This document shows positions 1 to 8,569 of a DNA stretch of 64,000 nt, piece by piece. This stretch comes from a virus. The stretch lies in IMG/VR virus record IMGVR_UViG_3300017917_000952, positions 1 through 64,000 of that record; one strand, given 5' to 3'. Each line of letters starts with the position of its first letter. Within the stretch, counting starts at the first letter, position 1. Position numbers and translations under genes: made by a program. Below the pieces are notes generated by a model that worked only from the letters and a program-made list of their open reading frames with translations, made no database searches and was not told the origin of the DNA.

Positions 1-13
1 CCGACCATCCTGC

Positions 14-40
14 AATAGGCCCTTCGGGGCCTATTTTTTT
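14..40 (+). terminator. Rho-independent terminator with UUCG tetraloop
   Basis: A perfect 9-bp stem (aataggccc at 14-22 and gggcctatt at 27-35) closes a TTCG tetraloop and runs into a T tract ending at 40. It should end transcription of a gene lying left of the window and separate it from the operon that starts near 92. Confidence 0.9.
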
Positions 41-91
41 GGTTAAAATAATTTCAATAGTGCCATCTCCTTCTGTTTTCATGTGTTAAAT

Positions 92-1477
92 ATGCACATG
101 GCAAACTTAGGAAATTTAATCAAGCTCAATCGCAACCAATCGAAGGTCGCTATTATTGACGAAGATGCTCGCGTAACCTATAGACAATTGCATAATATGT
201 CTAACTATGCCGCATTTCATCTCAAATCAAAAGGTATTGCACCCGGTGACAGAGTAGCCATTAAAGGTGTTAATACCATAGGCTATGTAGCGGCATATTT
301 AGGAATTTTAAAACTAGGAGCCGTAGCGGTTCTCATAAATGTAAAACTTCCACAATCGCAGGTTGAGTTTATTTTAAAAGACAGCAATGTTAAATTTTTA
401 TGGGAAGATCCAAAAATCCCTAGCGATGTGTTTGTTGAATTTACTCCACACGAAGCTCAGGACAGTGACCCGGCTATTGTAATGTATACATCGGGTTCTA
501 CAAGCCAACCCAAAGGAGTCATTCTTCCGCATAGCCACAAATGGATTATTGAAAAGAAATCAAATTATCCGGCGGCTGTTCATAGGAGAGCGATTGTTGC
601 CGCACCATTATATCATATGAATGGCCTAAGCAATACCGAAACTACACTAAGCGGCCACGGTACTCTTATTCTTTTAAAAAGATTTGACCCGATACAATTC
701 TTAAAAAGAATAGCCTACCACCGAGTAAATTCTATTACATCTGTTCCTACGATGTTGGCATTGATACTTCAACATCAAGATGTAATGAAAAAATTAGATC
801 TAAAATGTGTTACACATATTGGAATGGCTTCTGCACCTGTTAGCAGACATTTATTTGAATCTCTAAAGGCTGCATTTCCAAAAGCAGTAATCAACAATGC
901 TTATGGAATAACTGAAGTTAGTCCGGGAATGTTTGGAAGGCATCCGACTCTACCCACGCCCGATATGAGTGTTGGATATCCAATACCTGGAATTGAATAT
1001 AGGCTAGTAGACGGAATTCTACAGGTAAAGAGTCCATCTATGTTCTTAAAATATAATAACCTAGCAACAAAAAACATAACCGAAGATGGGTTTTTTATCA
1101 CAAATGATTTGTTCAAAATAGACGAAAACGGGTTTTACTTTTTCTTAGGCCGCGCCGATGACATGTTTGTTAGCGGCGGGAATAATGTATACCCCCGTCA
1201 ATTAGAGTCAGTATTAGAAGAACACCCGTTAGTCAAACAAGCGGCAGTCATTGGCCTAGAAGATGATATTAAGGGGATGAAACCGTACGCATTTGTGGTA
1301 TCTACTGCCGGCGAGGACGAACTAAAAAGACATGTATTAGAATCGTTGCCGCCGAGTCATTGTCCTAGAAAAATTTGGTCGGTTATGACGATGCCACTAA
1401 CCAGCGTAAACAAAATAGATAAAAATGCACTAAAGAATCAAGCAAAAGAGTTATTAAATGTTGTTCAACAGAATTGA
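92..1477 (+). CDS. Adenylate-forming acid-CoA/acyl ligase (AMP-binding)
   Basis: Activates a carboxylic acid as acyl-AMP and normally transfers it to CoA or a carrier protein. The P-loop YTSGSTSQPKGVILPH lies near residues 132-147, NAYGITE follows mid-protein, GRADDMFVSGGNNVYP marks the hinge, and a C-terminal lysine near 441 fits the catalytic A10 lysine, though the usual GK is NK. At about 461 residues it is slightly short for the family but complete. The frame opens with GTG at 83; ATG at 92 or 98 is more likely, and no strong ribosome site decides it. It is the first gene of a coupled operon with an SDR and a BKACE enzyme, which suggests activation of an acid released or used there. The substrate is unknown. 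Confidence 0.88.
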   Translation: MHMANLGNLIKLNRNQSKVAIIDEDARVTYRQLHNMSNYAAFHLKSKGIAPGDRVAIKGVNTIGYVAAYLGILKLGAVAVLINVKLPQSQVEFILKDSNVKFLWEDPKIPSDVFVEFTPHEAQDSDPAIVMYTSGSTSQPKGVILPHSHKWIIEKKSNYPAAVHRRAIVAAPLYHMNGLSNTETTLSGHGTLILLKRFDPIQFLKRIAYHRVNSITSVPTMLALILQHQDVMKKLDLKCVTHIGMASAPVSRHLFESLKAAFPKAVINNAYGITEVSPGMFGRHPTLPTPDMSVGYPIPGIEYRLVDGILQVKSPSMFLKYNNLATKNITEDGFFITNDLFKIDENGFYFFLGRADDMFVSGGNNVYPRQLESVLEEHPLVKQAAVIGLEDDIKGMKPYAFVVSTAGEDELKRHVLESLPPSHCPRKIWSVMTMPLTSVNKIDKNALKNQAKELLNVVQQN

Positions 1478-2195
1478 GAATCTTAACGGTCAGGTAGCCG
1501 TAATTACCGGAGCCAACGGCGGTGTCGGGTTTGCTGTTGCAGAAAGACTAGCAAAGTCGGGTGCTCAGATTATCGGAATAGTTAGACGCAACGTAGAAGA
1601 AATGCAGGCAAGGTTAGATCAACTAGGGCCAGGTCATAGAGCCCTATTAGCGGATGTAACTAGCAGCGAACAATTAATATCGGCGGCGGCCCAGATCACA
1701 CAGTGCGATATACTTATTAATAATGCCGGCGCTTCTACTCCTATCGATCATAAAAATTTAACCTCGCTGACGGACGAAATTTTTGAAAACGTAGTAAAGG
1801 TTAATCTAAACGGCGTATTTTACACTACTAAGGCATTTTTACCTCTCCTACGAAAGAGTCAGAATGCACTGGTTGTTAATATAAGTTCGGCTAGTAGTAT
1901 ACGAACAGGCGGCAGCAATGTTGCCTATGCAGCCGCAAAAGCAGGGGTTGACTCATTGACTAGAAATTTAGCAAAGGCCCTTGCTCCAATTAGAGTAGTA
2001 AGTTTAAATCCTACACTTATAAAAACTAATTTTACACAAATGCCAGACTCTTATTACCATAACGCAGGTCTAGGAACTCCATTAAAACGAGTAGTTACTG
2101 TAGAAGATGTTGCATCAACTGTAGAGGCACTGGCAACTACAGTGAGATTTGTAACCGGCAACAACATTGTCATTGACGGAGGAAGAACACTATGA
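1458..2195 (+). CDS. Short-chain dehydrogenase/reductase (SDR)
   Basis: NAD(P)-dependent oxidoreductase of the classical SDR family, 245 residues as usual. The cofactor motif TGANGGVG is at 17-24, NNAG at 88-91, and the catalytic set Asn116, Ser144, Tyr157 and Lys161 is complete (YAAAK). It overlaps the ligase by 20 nt and the BKACE gene by an ATGA, so translation is coupled. Next to BKACE the natural guess is oxidation of a 3-hydroxy acid to the 3-keto acid that BKACE cleaves. A FabG-like reductive role is the alternative. Confidence 0.9.
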   Translation: MLFNRIENLNGQVAVITGANGGVGFAVAERLAKSGAQIIGIVRRNVEEMQARLDQLGPGHRALLADVTSSEQLISAAAQITQCDILINNAGASTPIDHKNLTSLTDEIFENVVKVNLNGVFYTTKAFLPLLRKSQNALVVNISSASSIRTGGSNVAYAAAKAGVDSLTRNLAKALAPIRVVSLNPTLIKTNFTQMPDSYYHNAGLGTPLKRVVTVEDVASTVEALATTVRFVTGNNIVIDGGRTL

Positions 2196-3064
2196 CTACA
2201 ATTATAACCTGTGCTATAACAGGAGCGGTCACTAGTAGAGATCAAACTCCGTATCTTCCAGTGACTCCTGAAGAGATTGCAATTAGCGCACTTGAAGCAG
2301 CAGAAGCCGGCGCGGCAGTAGCGCACATACATGTTCGAGATCCCGAAACAGGAAAACCGAGTATCAATGTAGAGTACTACAGAGATACAGTTGATAGAAT
2401 TCGTAAACAAAATAAAGACCTTTTGATTAACTTAACGACTGGGCCTGGCGCATTTTATTTGCCAAGTTTTGGTGTTAACCTAGCACAAGGTGCTCCAGGA
2501 ACTTTACTACTAGGCGCCGCAAAACGTGTAGAGCATATTCAGTTAATTAAACCCGATATCTGTAGTTTAGATTTTAATACCATGCATCAGGCCGGAGACG
2601 GTATCAGAATAAACCATAAACGTGTTACTAGAGAAATGCTAAGGTTAGTTCAAGAAGCAGGTACGAAACCAGAGTTAGAGATCTTTGATAGCGGAGACCT
2701 TCGCATAGCACAAGAGTTTGTTGCAGAAGGATTGGTAAAAGGTAAACCATTTTGGCAATTTGCCATGGGCGTTAAATATGGCTGGGGCGCAAGCACCAAT
2801 GCACTACAATATGCTTACAGAGAACTAACACCGGGATCGTTGTGGAGTGCCTTTGGCATAGGAAAAGAACAGATGCCATTTGTTGCACAGACAATGTTGT
2901 TAGGTGGGCATGTTAGGGTAGGCATGGAAGATAATATCTACACCAGTAAGGGAGTGTTAGCAAAAACTAATGCAGAATTGGTTAGTATGGCCGTTGACAT
3001 TATCAGACTATTAGGAGGCAAGGTTGCATCCTATCAAGAAGCAAGGGAAATTTTATTACAATGA
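2192..3064 (+). CDS. Beta-keto acid cleavage enzyme (BKACE, DUF849)
   Basis: BKACE enzymes condense a 3-keto acid with acetyl-CoA and release acetoacetate plus a new acyl-CoA, as in lysine fermentation and carnitine breakdown. The N-terminus ITCAITGAVTSRDQTPYLPV is typical of the family. By comparison with the lysine-pathway enzyme Kce from memory, His45 and His47 (HIHVRD) and Glu246 should bind zinc, with Arg242 and Asp247 beside it in RVGMEDN. The Kce residue Glu14 is Val here, which I believe many relatives share. At 290 residues it is full length. ATGA overlaps join it to the SDR and to the next gene. Confidence 0.88.
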   Translation: MTTIITCAITGAVTSRDQTPYLPVTPEEIAISALEAAEAGAAVAHIHVRDPETGKPSINVEYYRDTVDRIRKQNKDLLINLTTGPGAFYLPSFGVNLAQGAPGTLLLGAAKRVEHIQLIKPDICSLDFNTMHQAGDGIRINHKRVTREMLRLVQEAGTKPELEIFDSGDLRIAQEFVAEGLVKGKPFWQFAMGVKYGWGASTNALQYAYRELTPGSLWSAFGIGKEQMPFVAQTMLLGGHVRVGMEDNIYTSKGVLAKTNAELVSMAVDIIRLLGGKVASYQEAREILLQ

Positions 3065-3843
3065 CACAAGAAAGATTAGATACTAGACAGTCCTATTTCT
3101 ACAGGGATCATACCGGGATACGAAGAAGATACGGAATATACATGCCTGCTATTGATAGATTCCTGCATGTGTCAGAACAAGATTTATGGATGAGTCTCGA
3201 AACTGCTGAGATTCTAAGTTCCAAAGTACAAACTATGCTATATGTGCTGCCCCCTGGTTACATAAAAGTTCCCGAGTATACCGAACTTATTAATAATCAA
3301 AACTGTCTCAATTGGGGCATCTATGACAAGTCAAAATTAAAGATAGGTTCCGGCAGTGCGCTAGGTGCCAGACAGACTCCTATTATAGGTATGCTTTATC
3401 CTGATGATCGATTAGAAGAACATCAGTCTCTTCCAGAAGACTTTATCGAAGATAGTTCTATACTAATAGGTTTGAAAGACTATGCAGATTATGTATATCG
3501 AAGAGTTTTAGGAATTAGCATTGCAGTGAATTTTTATAATCCGTATTTCTCAAAGAAATTTATAGAAAAATATATCGACAATGATTGGGTAGAAAATAAA
3601 GAAAATTCAGCAGACCCTTCCTTTTCAAAAGGTATTGAATTTGAAATTAAGAAAATACTTTACCAGTGCAACTCTAAGGAAGAAGCCGAAGAAGCAATTA
3701 CTAATTTCTGGCTCGAAAATTATAGAAACGTAGGATTTATTATGGTAGGATATTATAAGGTAATCGGAGAAAGAATCCCAGAAAAACTAAGACCATACGC
3801 TTCAAATATTCACTATCTTAACCATTCAGTGTGGGTCATATAA
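3061..3843 (+). CDS. Unknown protein in the BKACE operon
   Basis: I do not recognise this 260-residue protein. It has no signal peptide or membrane segment and is rich in Tyr, Ile and charged residues; the middle part (FIEKYI, EEAEEAI) looks helical. It overlaps BKACE by an ATGA and its TAA shares one base with the next ATG (TAATG), so it is coupled on both sides and probably works with the PP-loop protein that follows. Confidence 0.75.
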   Translation: MTQERLDTRQSYFYRDHTGIRRRYGIYMPAIDRFLHVSEQDLWMSLETAEILSSKVQTMLYVLPPGYIKVPEYTELINNQNCLNWGIYDKSKLKIGSGSALGARQTPIIGMLYPDDRLEEHQSLPEDFIEDSSILIGLKDYADYVYRRVLGISIAVNFYNPYFSKKFIEKYIDNDWVENKENSADPSFSKGIEFEIKKILYQCNSKEEAEEAITNFWLENYRNVGFIMVGYYKVIGERIPEKLRPYASNIHYLNHSVWVI

Positions 3844-5102
3844 TGCTTAATATAAACGATACACTTTATTTTTCAAGCCATGTTGTGAATTGGTATACTA
3901 GAGATACTTGGGATAAGGTATACAAAAACGTCCCTCCAGACGGTCAATGGTACCTAAAGGTGTACGAAAAGGTCTTACCTAATCGATTAATAACAAGGAA
4001 TGGGGAGTGGACTACTCCGTGGCCCCAGGAACTAATTCCTAAATTTAAGATGCCCGAGTACGATCCTTACTTTAGTAAATCGTTCGAACAGGTGACAGAT
4101 GAAAACGCTCTACGGATAAGGGATAGAATTCTCCAAGGAGAAAAGTTTGCCGTCATGTATTCGGGGGGTATTGATAGTACACTAGTTCTTTCATCGTTGA
4201 TTAAAAATCTTAGCAGTGAAGAATTAGAAAATGTAACTGTAGTTTGTAGTGGAGAAAGCATTGCCGAGAACCCTGTGTTCTATAGTAAGTTCATTCACGA
4301 AAAAATGAAAACCCTAGATTCTAAACGACACAAATATGATGACCTGATTAATCTAGGTTTGACTCCTATTATTTCAGATGAAGGAGATTGTATTTTTGGA
4401 ACACTTATCGGGCTCAATATGTACAACAGTTTTGATGCCTTAGTTGATCACGTATCGGGTCCCGTAAAAGAAAATCTAAGGCTTCTAAAAGATAAAATTA
4501 GCGATCCCAGTGTTCATTACAGTACATTTAAAGACCTAATTATTAAATTTTTGGATTTACCGCATTCACCGACATTTGGTAGAATTCTGTACGACAAATA
4601 TGATCATAATATAAGAACTGCAACAGTTCCTGTTCATAGTCTCCATGATTTTTTCTGGTGGTTAATTTTCAACGTTAAATATTACAATTGTTCCGTTAGG
4701 GGTGCAATATATATCAACGATACTATAGATATCAACACAGCCGTTCACAGAATCCATAATTGGTTTAATGATGAAGATTACCAACGATGGAGTATGGCAA
4801 ACAATAACAATGGAACAAAAATTAAAAAAAGTATCCTCAGTTATAAAACGGCGGCTAAAGAATATATCTACTCCGTTGATAACAATATTTGGTACAGAAC
4901 CTTTAAGACAAAATTAGAGTCCCTGTGGAATATAAGTAACTTGCAAAATGTACAGAATATTCCGATGGAAAAAAGGCCTGTAGCAAGGATAGCAGTTAAA
5001 AAAGAAAACTGGGAATTGGTGCATCTTACTGACCCGGGGGTGGTTGAGTATTTTACTCATCATGCATCAAATTATAAAATAGATTGGACAGACATCAAAT
5101 GA
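3843..5102 (+). CDS. PP-loop ATP pyrophosphatase, asparagine synthase-like
   Basis: Contains the ATP pyrophosphatase signature SGGIDS at residues 107-112 after a beta-strand (KFAVMY), as in asparagine synthase C-domains, NAD synthase and tRNA-thiolation enzymes. These adenylate a carboxylate, amide or uridine and release pyrophosphate. There is no N-terminal glutaminase domain. The frame extends to a GTG at 3831, but ATG at 3843 makes a TAATG reinitiation junction with the upstream stop and is preferred (419 residues). It overlaps the following TctC gene by an ATGA. It is one of four PP-loop proteins in the window. The substrate is unknown. Confidence 0.8.
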   Translation: MLNINDTLYFSSHVVNWYTRDTWDKVYKNVPPDGQWYLKVYEKVLPNRLITRNGEWTTPWPQELIPKFKMPEYDPYFSKSFEQVTDENALRIRDRILQGEKFAVMYSGGIDSTLVLSSLIKNLSSEELENVTVVCSGESIAENPVFYSKFIHEKMKTLDSKRHKYDDLINLGLTPIISDEGDCIFGTLIGLNMYNSFDALVDHVSGPVKENLRLLKDKISDPSVHYSTFKDLIIKFLDLPHSPTFGRILYDKYDHNIRTATVPVHSLHDFFWWLIFNVKYYNCSVRGAIYINDTIDINTAVHRIHNWFNDEDYQRWSMANNNNGTKIKKSILSYKTAAKEYIYSVDNNIWYRTFKTKLESLWNISNLQNVQNIPMEKRPVARIAVKKENWELVHLTDPGVVEYFTHHASNYKIDWTDIK

Positions 5103-6004
5103 AAAAATTTTTAGCAACCTTATTATTAGCAACTACAGCATTTGTGGCACATGCTAAAGAAAATATTACAATTTTCTATGCATGGGGTCCAGGTGACTCT
5201 GTAGCAAACTATCATCGCACTATCGCTGCTGAAGCAAACAAAATTCAAGACAAATACAATTTTATCTTTGATACCAAGCCAGGCGCAGGTGGTGCAATCG
5301 CATCTAACCACGTACTTAATACTCCTAACAGTGTATTGGCACATAGCACAGCATTTTTTGTGCGTCCTGTAGTGTTCCCTAACGAAAGTTATGATTTAAC
5401 AAAATACAAAGAACAATATGTTCACTGCATGGCCCCAATGGCTGTGACTAGTACAAAGTATAAAACTGTAAAAGATGTACCTGCCAACGCTAGTGTAGGT
5501 ATTAGCGGCCTAGGTGTTACTACACACTTAGCAGCACTAGAACTAAAGAAACGTTATCCGGATTTAAATATCGTTCCTTTTAAATCTACCAACGATAGTA
5601 TGTTAAGTATGGTAAGCGGTCAAACTGATCTACATATTGGATTTATCAGCGAAGCAGAACAATGGAGTAAAGAAAACTCTAACAGTGATCGTAAGGTAAA
5701 TGTTTTAGGTATTACTGGATCAAAAGTTGTTAATGGTTACCAACCGTTGGTTCGTCAAGGCTTCGACGCTAGTTTTGCCGACATGAATGTTGGACATCAT
5801 CTCCTAGTACCAACAACAGTCAGCGAAGAAAAGCGCAAAGAGTTTCACGCCATTTTTGCTCGTGCAGCCCAGGCTCCTAGCGTTCGTGCTGCCTATGCAG
5901 TTGACTACTGCGAACCACAGGCTGTTACCTATGACGGTTTAGACAAGTTCTTCTTGTTCCATACAAACTATTGGAAGAAGTTAGCATCTGCGGTTAAACT
6001 ATGA
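5099..6004 (+). CDS. Secreted TctC/Bug-type solute-binding protein 1
   Basis: Periplasmic receptor of the tripartite tricarboxylate transporter type. Starting at ATG 5099 (ATGA overlap) gives 301 residues with a clear signal peptide ending VAHA near residue 19; a start at TTG 5084 would only bury it. After the signal come a TctC-like first strand, KPGAGGAIASN, and a second half with VPFKSTNDSMLSMVSGQ, matching the TctC segments PGAGG and PYKG..DLLGGQ. Known relatives bind carboxylates and hand them to a TctAB membrane unit, which is not in this window. It is coupled to a second TctC-like gene. Confidence 0.82.
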   Translation: MKKFLATLLLATTAFVAHAKENITIFYAWGPGDSVANYHRTIAAEANKIQDKYNFIFDTKPGAGGAIASNHVLNTPNSVLAHSTAFFVRPVVFPNESYDLTKYKEQYVHCMAPMAVTSTKYKTVKDVPANASVGISGLGVTTHLAALELKKRYPDLNIVPFKSTNDSMLSMVSGQTDLHIGFISEAEQWSKENSNSDRKVNVLGITGSKVVNGYQPLVRQGFDASFADMNVGHHLLVPTTVSEEKRKEFHAIFARAAQAPSVRAAYAVDYCEPQAVTYDGLDKFFLFHTNYWKKLASAVKL

Positions 6005-6894
6005 TTAAGAAATTAATTATTGGAGTTCTAGGGGCATTGGCTATTTCGGCCAATGCTGCCGAAACTATTAAGGTATACAGTCCTTACAGTGCGAGCCACA
6101 GCGGTACTCCTGCATTGTTACGAGTGTTAGACCAAGCAAACGCAAATCAAAATATCTATAAATTCGTTCCAGAATTTAAACCGGGCGGAAATCAGATCAT
6201 CGCTGTAAAAAGTGTAGATGCAAATAGCCTGGCAATTATTGCACCTGCGTTTGTTGAGAATGTAGAATCGGGTAAACTTAATGAGTCTGACTATGTTCCA
6301 GTTTATGCACTCGGTGATGCCTGCTGGGCTGTGATCACAAACGGACCTTTAGAAGGTGCTAAGGAAGTTACAGTCGGCGGGGTTGGATTTGGCAATGCTG
6401 CACACTTAACAGCACTAGCATTAGGCGAGAAGTTTAAGTTTAACGTTCGTTATATTGTTTTTAGATCTAACAACGATGCACTGGTTAACATGACTGGAAA
6501 CAACGGTGTAGAATTTGTTGTTGAAAAATACGAAAGTTACGAAGGATTAAAAACTAAAAATCCTAATCTAAGAGTTATTGCTGCTAGTTGTCCTAAGAGA
6601 TTACCCCAGGCACCAAAAGTAAAAACACTCAAGGAAATGGGAATAGAAGCACCCTATGTCTTCAACATCATTGTATCTAACAGAGAAATGCCCAGTGGTC
6701 GTAGGTTAGCAATTTCAAAAATCTTAAATGACGCTACTCTAGCACTAGGCGAAGAAGAAATTTTTAAAATCTCTGCAATGCGTCCTCCTGTGTTCGATGG
6801 TGTCACTGCTGAAGATTTTTATGTAAAATCTACAGATCTTGTCAAAAATCTTCAGAAAAAGTATAGGTCTAAGATTGAAGAATCCAAAAAGTAA
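6001..6894 (+). CDS. Secreted TctC/Bug-type solute-binding protein 2 (divergent)
   Basis: Second secreted TctC-like protein, 297 residues, with a signal peptide ending near SANA at residue 20. FKPGGNQIIAV replaces the usual KPGAGG segment and GFGNAAHLTALAL matches the mid-domain helix of the neighbour, so the two may be diverged duplicates. It begins in an ATGA overlap with the first copy and ends just before a strong terminator, so it is the last gene of the ligase-SDR-BKACE operon. The ligand is unknown. Confidence 0.72.
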   Translation: MIKKLIIGVLGALAISANAAETIKVYSPYSASHSGTPALLRVLDQANANQNIYKFVPEFKPGGNQIIAVKSVDANSLAIIAPAFVENVESGKLNESDYVPVYALGDACWAVITNGPLEGAKEVTVGGVGFGNAAHLTALALGEKFKFNVRYIVFRSNNDALVNMTGNNGVEFVVEKYESYEGLKTKNPNLRVIAASCPKRLPQAPKVKTLKEMGIEAPYVFNIIVSNREMPSGRRLAISKILNDATLALGEEEIFKISAMRPPVFDGVTAEDFYVKSTDLVKNLQKKYRSKIEESKK

Positions 6895-6902
6895 CTAAAT
6901 AT

Positions 6903-6931
6903 ATGAGCATGAAAGGTTCATGCTCATTTTT
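6903..6931 (+). terminator. Rho-independent terminator closing the BKACE operon
   Basis: A perfect 11-bp stem (6903-6913 with 6917-6927), an AGG loop and a short T run. It lies 8 nt after the second TctC stop and isolates the DctP-like gene that follows. Confidence 0.88.
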
Positions 6932-6936
6932 AACGT

Positions 6937-6944
6937 TATAAAAT
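6937..6944 (+). promoter_or_regulatory. Possible late-type promoter (TATAAAAT)
   Basis: TATAAAAT resembles the T4 late box TATAAATA. It sits in the 25 nt between the terminator and the DctP start, ahead of the ribosome site tggag. A promoter for the DctP-like gene is needed here because a terminator lies directly upstream. The match is imperfect. Confidence 0.35.
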
Positions 6945-6956
6945 GGAGCCTAAACA

Positions 6957-7904
6957 ATGACAAAAAAGCACGTAAAATGGGTTATCGCCCATGAGCCTAT
7001 TGGATTATTCCTAAAGGTAGCAGAGCGTTTTGCTAAGGAAGTAAACGAGCAGACCAACGGTATGTTCGATATCGAAGTTCTTTCTCTAAGCGATTATTCT
7101 GCAAAGTACAATGATGGTAAGAAAATTACCAAAGACGACCTAATGAAGTTAGTAGATACTGGCGCAATCGAAATGAGCCACATCTACACAACATGGTTAG
7201 CAGACTACAACAAAGATCTACACGCATTAGATCTACCTTTCTTATTCCGTGATCACGCACACGCTGACGCAGTTCTAGAAGGCGAAATCGGTGCAGAGCT
7301 TCTAGCAGGTGTTTCTAAGAACAGCAACATCAAGGCTATGAGTTTCACATATAGCGGTGGCTATCGTGTTGTTCCTGCAAACTTTGCAGCAGACACAGTA
7401 GAAGCATGGCAAGGTAAGAAAGTTCGTACCAGCCGTAGCCCAGTTGCAGTCGACACATTCAAACTGCTAGGCGCACAACCTTTTGAAGGTATTGCTTTAG
7501 AAGAAATGAATCAGGCTGCTGACCAAGGTATTATTGAAGCAGGCGAGAGCACATACGTTCGCGTATTCCCTCTAGACCAGCATAAGAGCTTCGAAGTTGT
7601 TAACGACACAGCACACAGCCTATTCTTAACAAGCATTATTGTTAACCAAGATTTCATGGCTCAGTTCAGCCAAGAAGTTCAAGAAGTTCTTGCAACAGCC
7701 GCATTCAATGCAGCACGTCAAGAGCGTCGCGAAAGTGTTGCTAACATTCCTGAAATCCTAGAACTTTGCGAAAAAGAAGGTGTTCAGGTTGTTAAGATGA
7801 GCGCAGAAGAAGAGTGCAAGTTCAAGGCAATCACAAGTCAGGTTTATGACATGTATGCCGACTATTTCACTCCCGGCTTAGTCCAGAAGATTCAGTTACA
7901 GTAA
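6957..7904 (+). CDS. DctP-family TRAP solute-binding protein without signal peptide
   Basis: Clear DctP fold: FLKVAERFAKEVNEQTNGMF near the N-terminus, DLPFLFRDHAHADAVLEGE mid-domain, GYRVVPAN and the ligand-arginine region GKKVRTSRSPVAVD, then AADQGIIEAGESTYV. Family members are exported receptors for dicarboxylates and sugar acids, but this 315-residue protein begins directly with the mature domain. An in-frame TAA two codons upstream rules out a longer, signal-bearing form. Ribosome site tggagcc is good. Its codons use more C-ending forms (AAC, GAC, ATC, TTC) than its neighbours, and it sits alone between two terminators, as expected for strong separate expression. It may be cytoplasmic or packaged. 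Confidence 0.88.
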   Translation: MTKKHVKWVIAHEPIGLFLKVAERFAKEVNEQTNGMFDIEVLSLSDYSAKYNDGKKITKDDLMKLVDTGAIEMSHIYTTWLADYNKDLHALDLPFLFRDHAHADAVLEGEIGAELLAGVSKNSNIKAMSFTYSGGYRVVPANFAADTVEAWQGKKVRTSRSPVAVDTFKLLGAQPFEGIALEEMNQAADQGIIEAGESTYVRVFPLDQHKSFEVVNDTAHSLFLTSIIVNQDFMAQFSQEVQEVLATAAFNAARQERRESVANIPEILELCEKEGVQVVKMSAEEECKFKAITSQVYDMYADYFTPGLVQKIQLQ

Positions 7905-7921
7905 TCTGTACTTAATCAAGT

Positions 7922-7944
7922 AAAGGGCCATATGGCCCTTTTCT
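7922..7944 (+). terminator. Rho-independent terminator after the DctP-like gene
   Basis: Stem AAAGGGCC (7922-7929) and GGCCCTTT (7934-7941) with an ATAT loop and a T run, 18 nt after the DctP stop. Confidence 0.85.
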
Positions 7945-7957
7945 TACGAGTATACCC

Positions 7958-7965
7958 TATAAATA
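7958..7965 (+). promoter_or_regulatory. T4-type late promoter box TATAAATA
   Basis: Exact TATAAATA, the late-promoter box recognised by T4-type gp55 sigma factors. It follows a terminator and stands only 4 nt from the first ATG of the next gene, so its start site would fall at or near that codon. Confidence 0.6.
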
Positions 7966-7969
7966 ATTC

Positions 7970-8569
7970 ATGTGGATGCCTGTTGATTTTAAAGAAATTG
8001 GAAAAATAGATCCGGAAATATTAAATCCGGTTATAGAACTATTTGATACAATAAACTGGAATGATTTTTCATACAGACGTCCAGAACCTAAACTGCGTGC
8101 CGGAAAATTACTGGCTTTGCCTTACCTGTTATACAAATATGATCATCCTGTTTATACCGAAGAGCAGCAGATGATAATTAAGGCCGTGGAACCAGTAGTA
8201 GATGAGATTATTAAACTATTCCCCGGTTATGTAAAAGTTCGCGGAGAAATTGCAACATTATTACCGGGGGTTGAATTACCTTTACATACTGATATTGTTT
8301 GGTTTCATAAGTATTGTAGGCGAATACACATTCCTATAATAACTAACAAGGACTGTTACCAACAATTTGAAAATAGAACTTCTCATTTAGAGTTTGCAAA
8401 AATATACGAGATTAATAATAGAATAATGCACGGTGCTGGTAATCTCGGAAACAGCCAACGCATACACTTAATCCTTGACTTGCTCAGTGACAACATCTAT
8501 AATATAATTGATAAAAAAGTATATCAACTTATGACGGCGCTGCCAAAAAATGAAGTCAAAATTTATTAA
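7970..8569 (+). CDS. AspH-like 2-oxoglutarate/Fe(II) oxygenase-like protein 1
   Basis: A 199-residue protein with the jelly-roll pattern of aspartyl/asparaginyl beta-hydroxylases: LPLHTDI (His106, Asp108), a basic strand RRIHIPII (118-124), then INNRIMHGAGNLG with the distal metal His154, and QRIHL with Arg164 for 2-oxoglutarate. AspH enzymes hydroxylate side chains using Fe(II) and 2-oxoglutarate. ATG 7970 lies almost at the predicted late start site, so ATG 7976 is an alternative. It overlaps the dCMP deaminase gene by 20 nt. The substrate is unknown. Confidence 0.7.
   Translation: MWMPVDFKEIGKIDPEILNPVIELFDTINWNDFSYRRPEPKLRAGKLLALPYLLYKYDHPVYTEEQQMIIKAVEPVVDEIIKLFPGYVKVRGEIATLLPGVELPLHTDIVWFHKYCRRIHIPIITNKDCYQQFENRTSHLEFAKIYEINNRIMHGAGNLGNSQRIHLILDLLSDNIYNIIDKKVYQLMTALPKNEVKIY

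Noticed and set aside
3843-5102. QueC (7-cyano-7-deazaguanine synthase) for the PP-loop genes
   Set aside because: The PP-loop matches but I see no C-terminal four-Cys zinc site in any of the four proteins.
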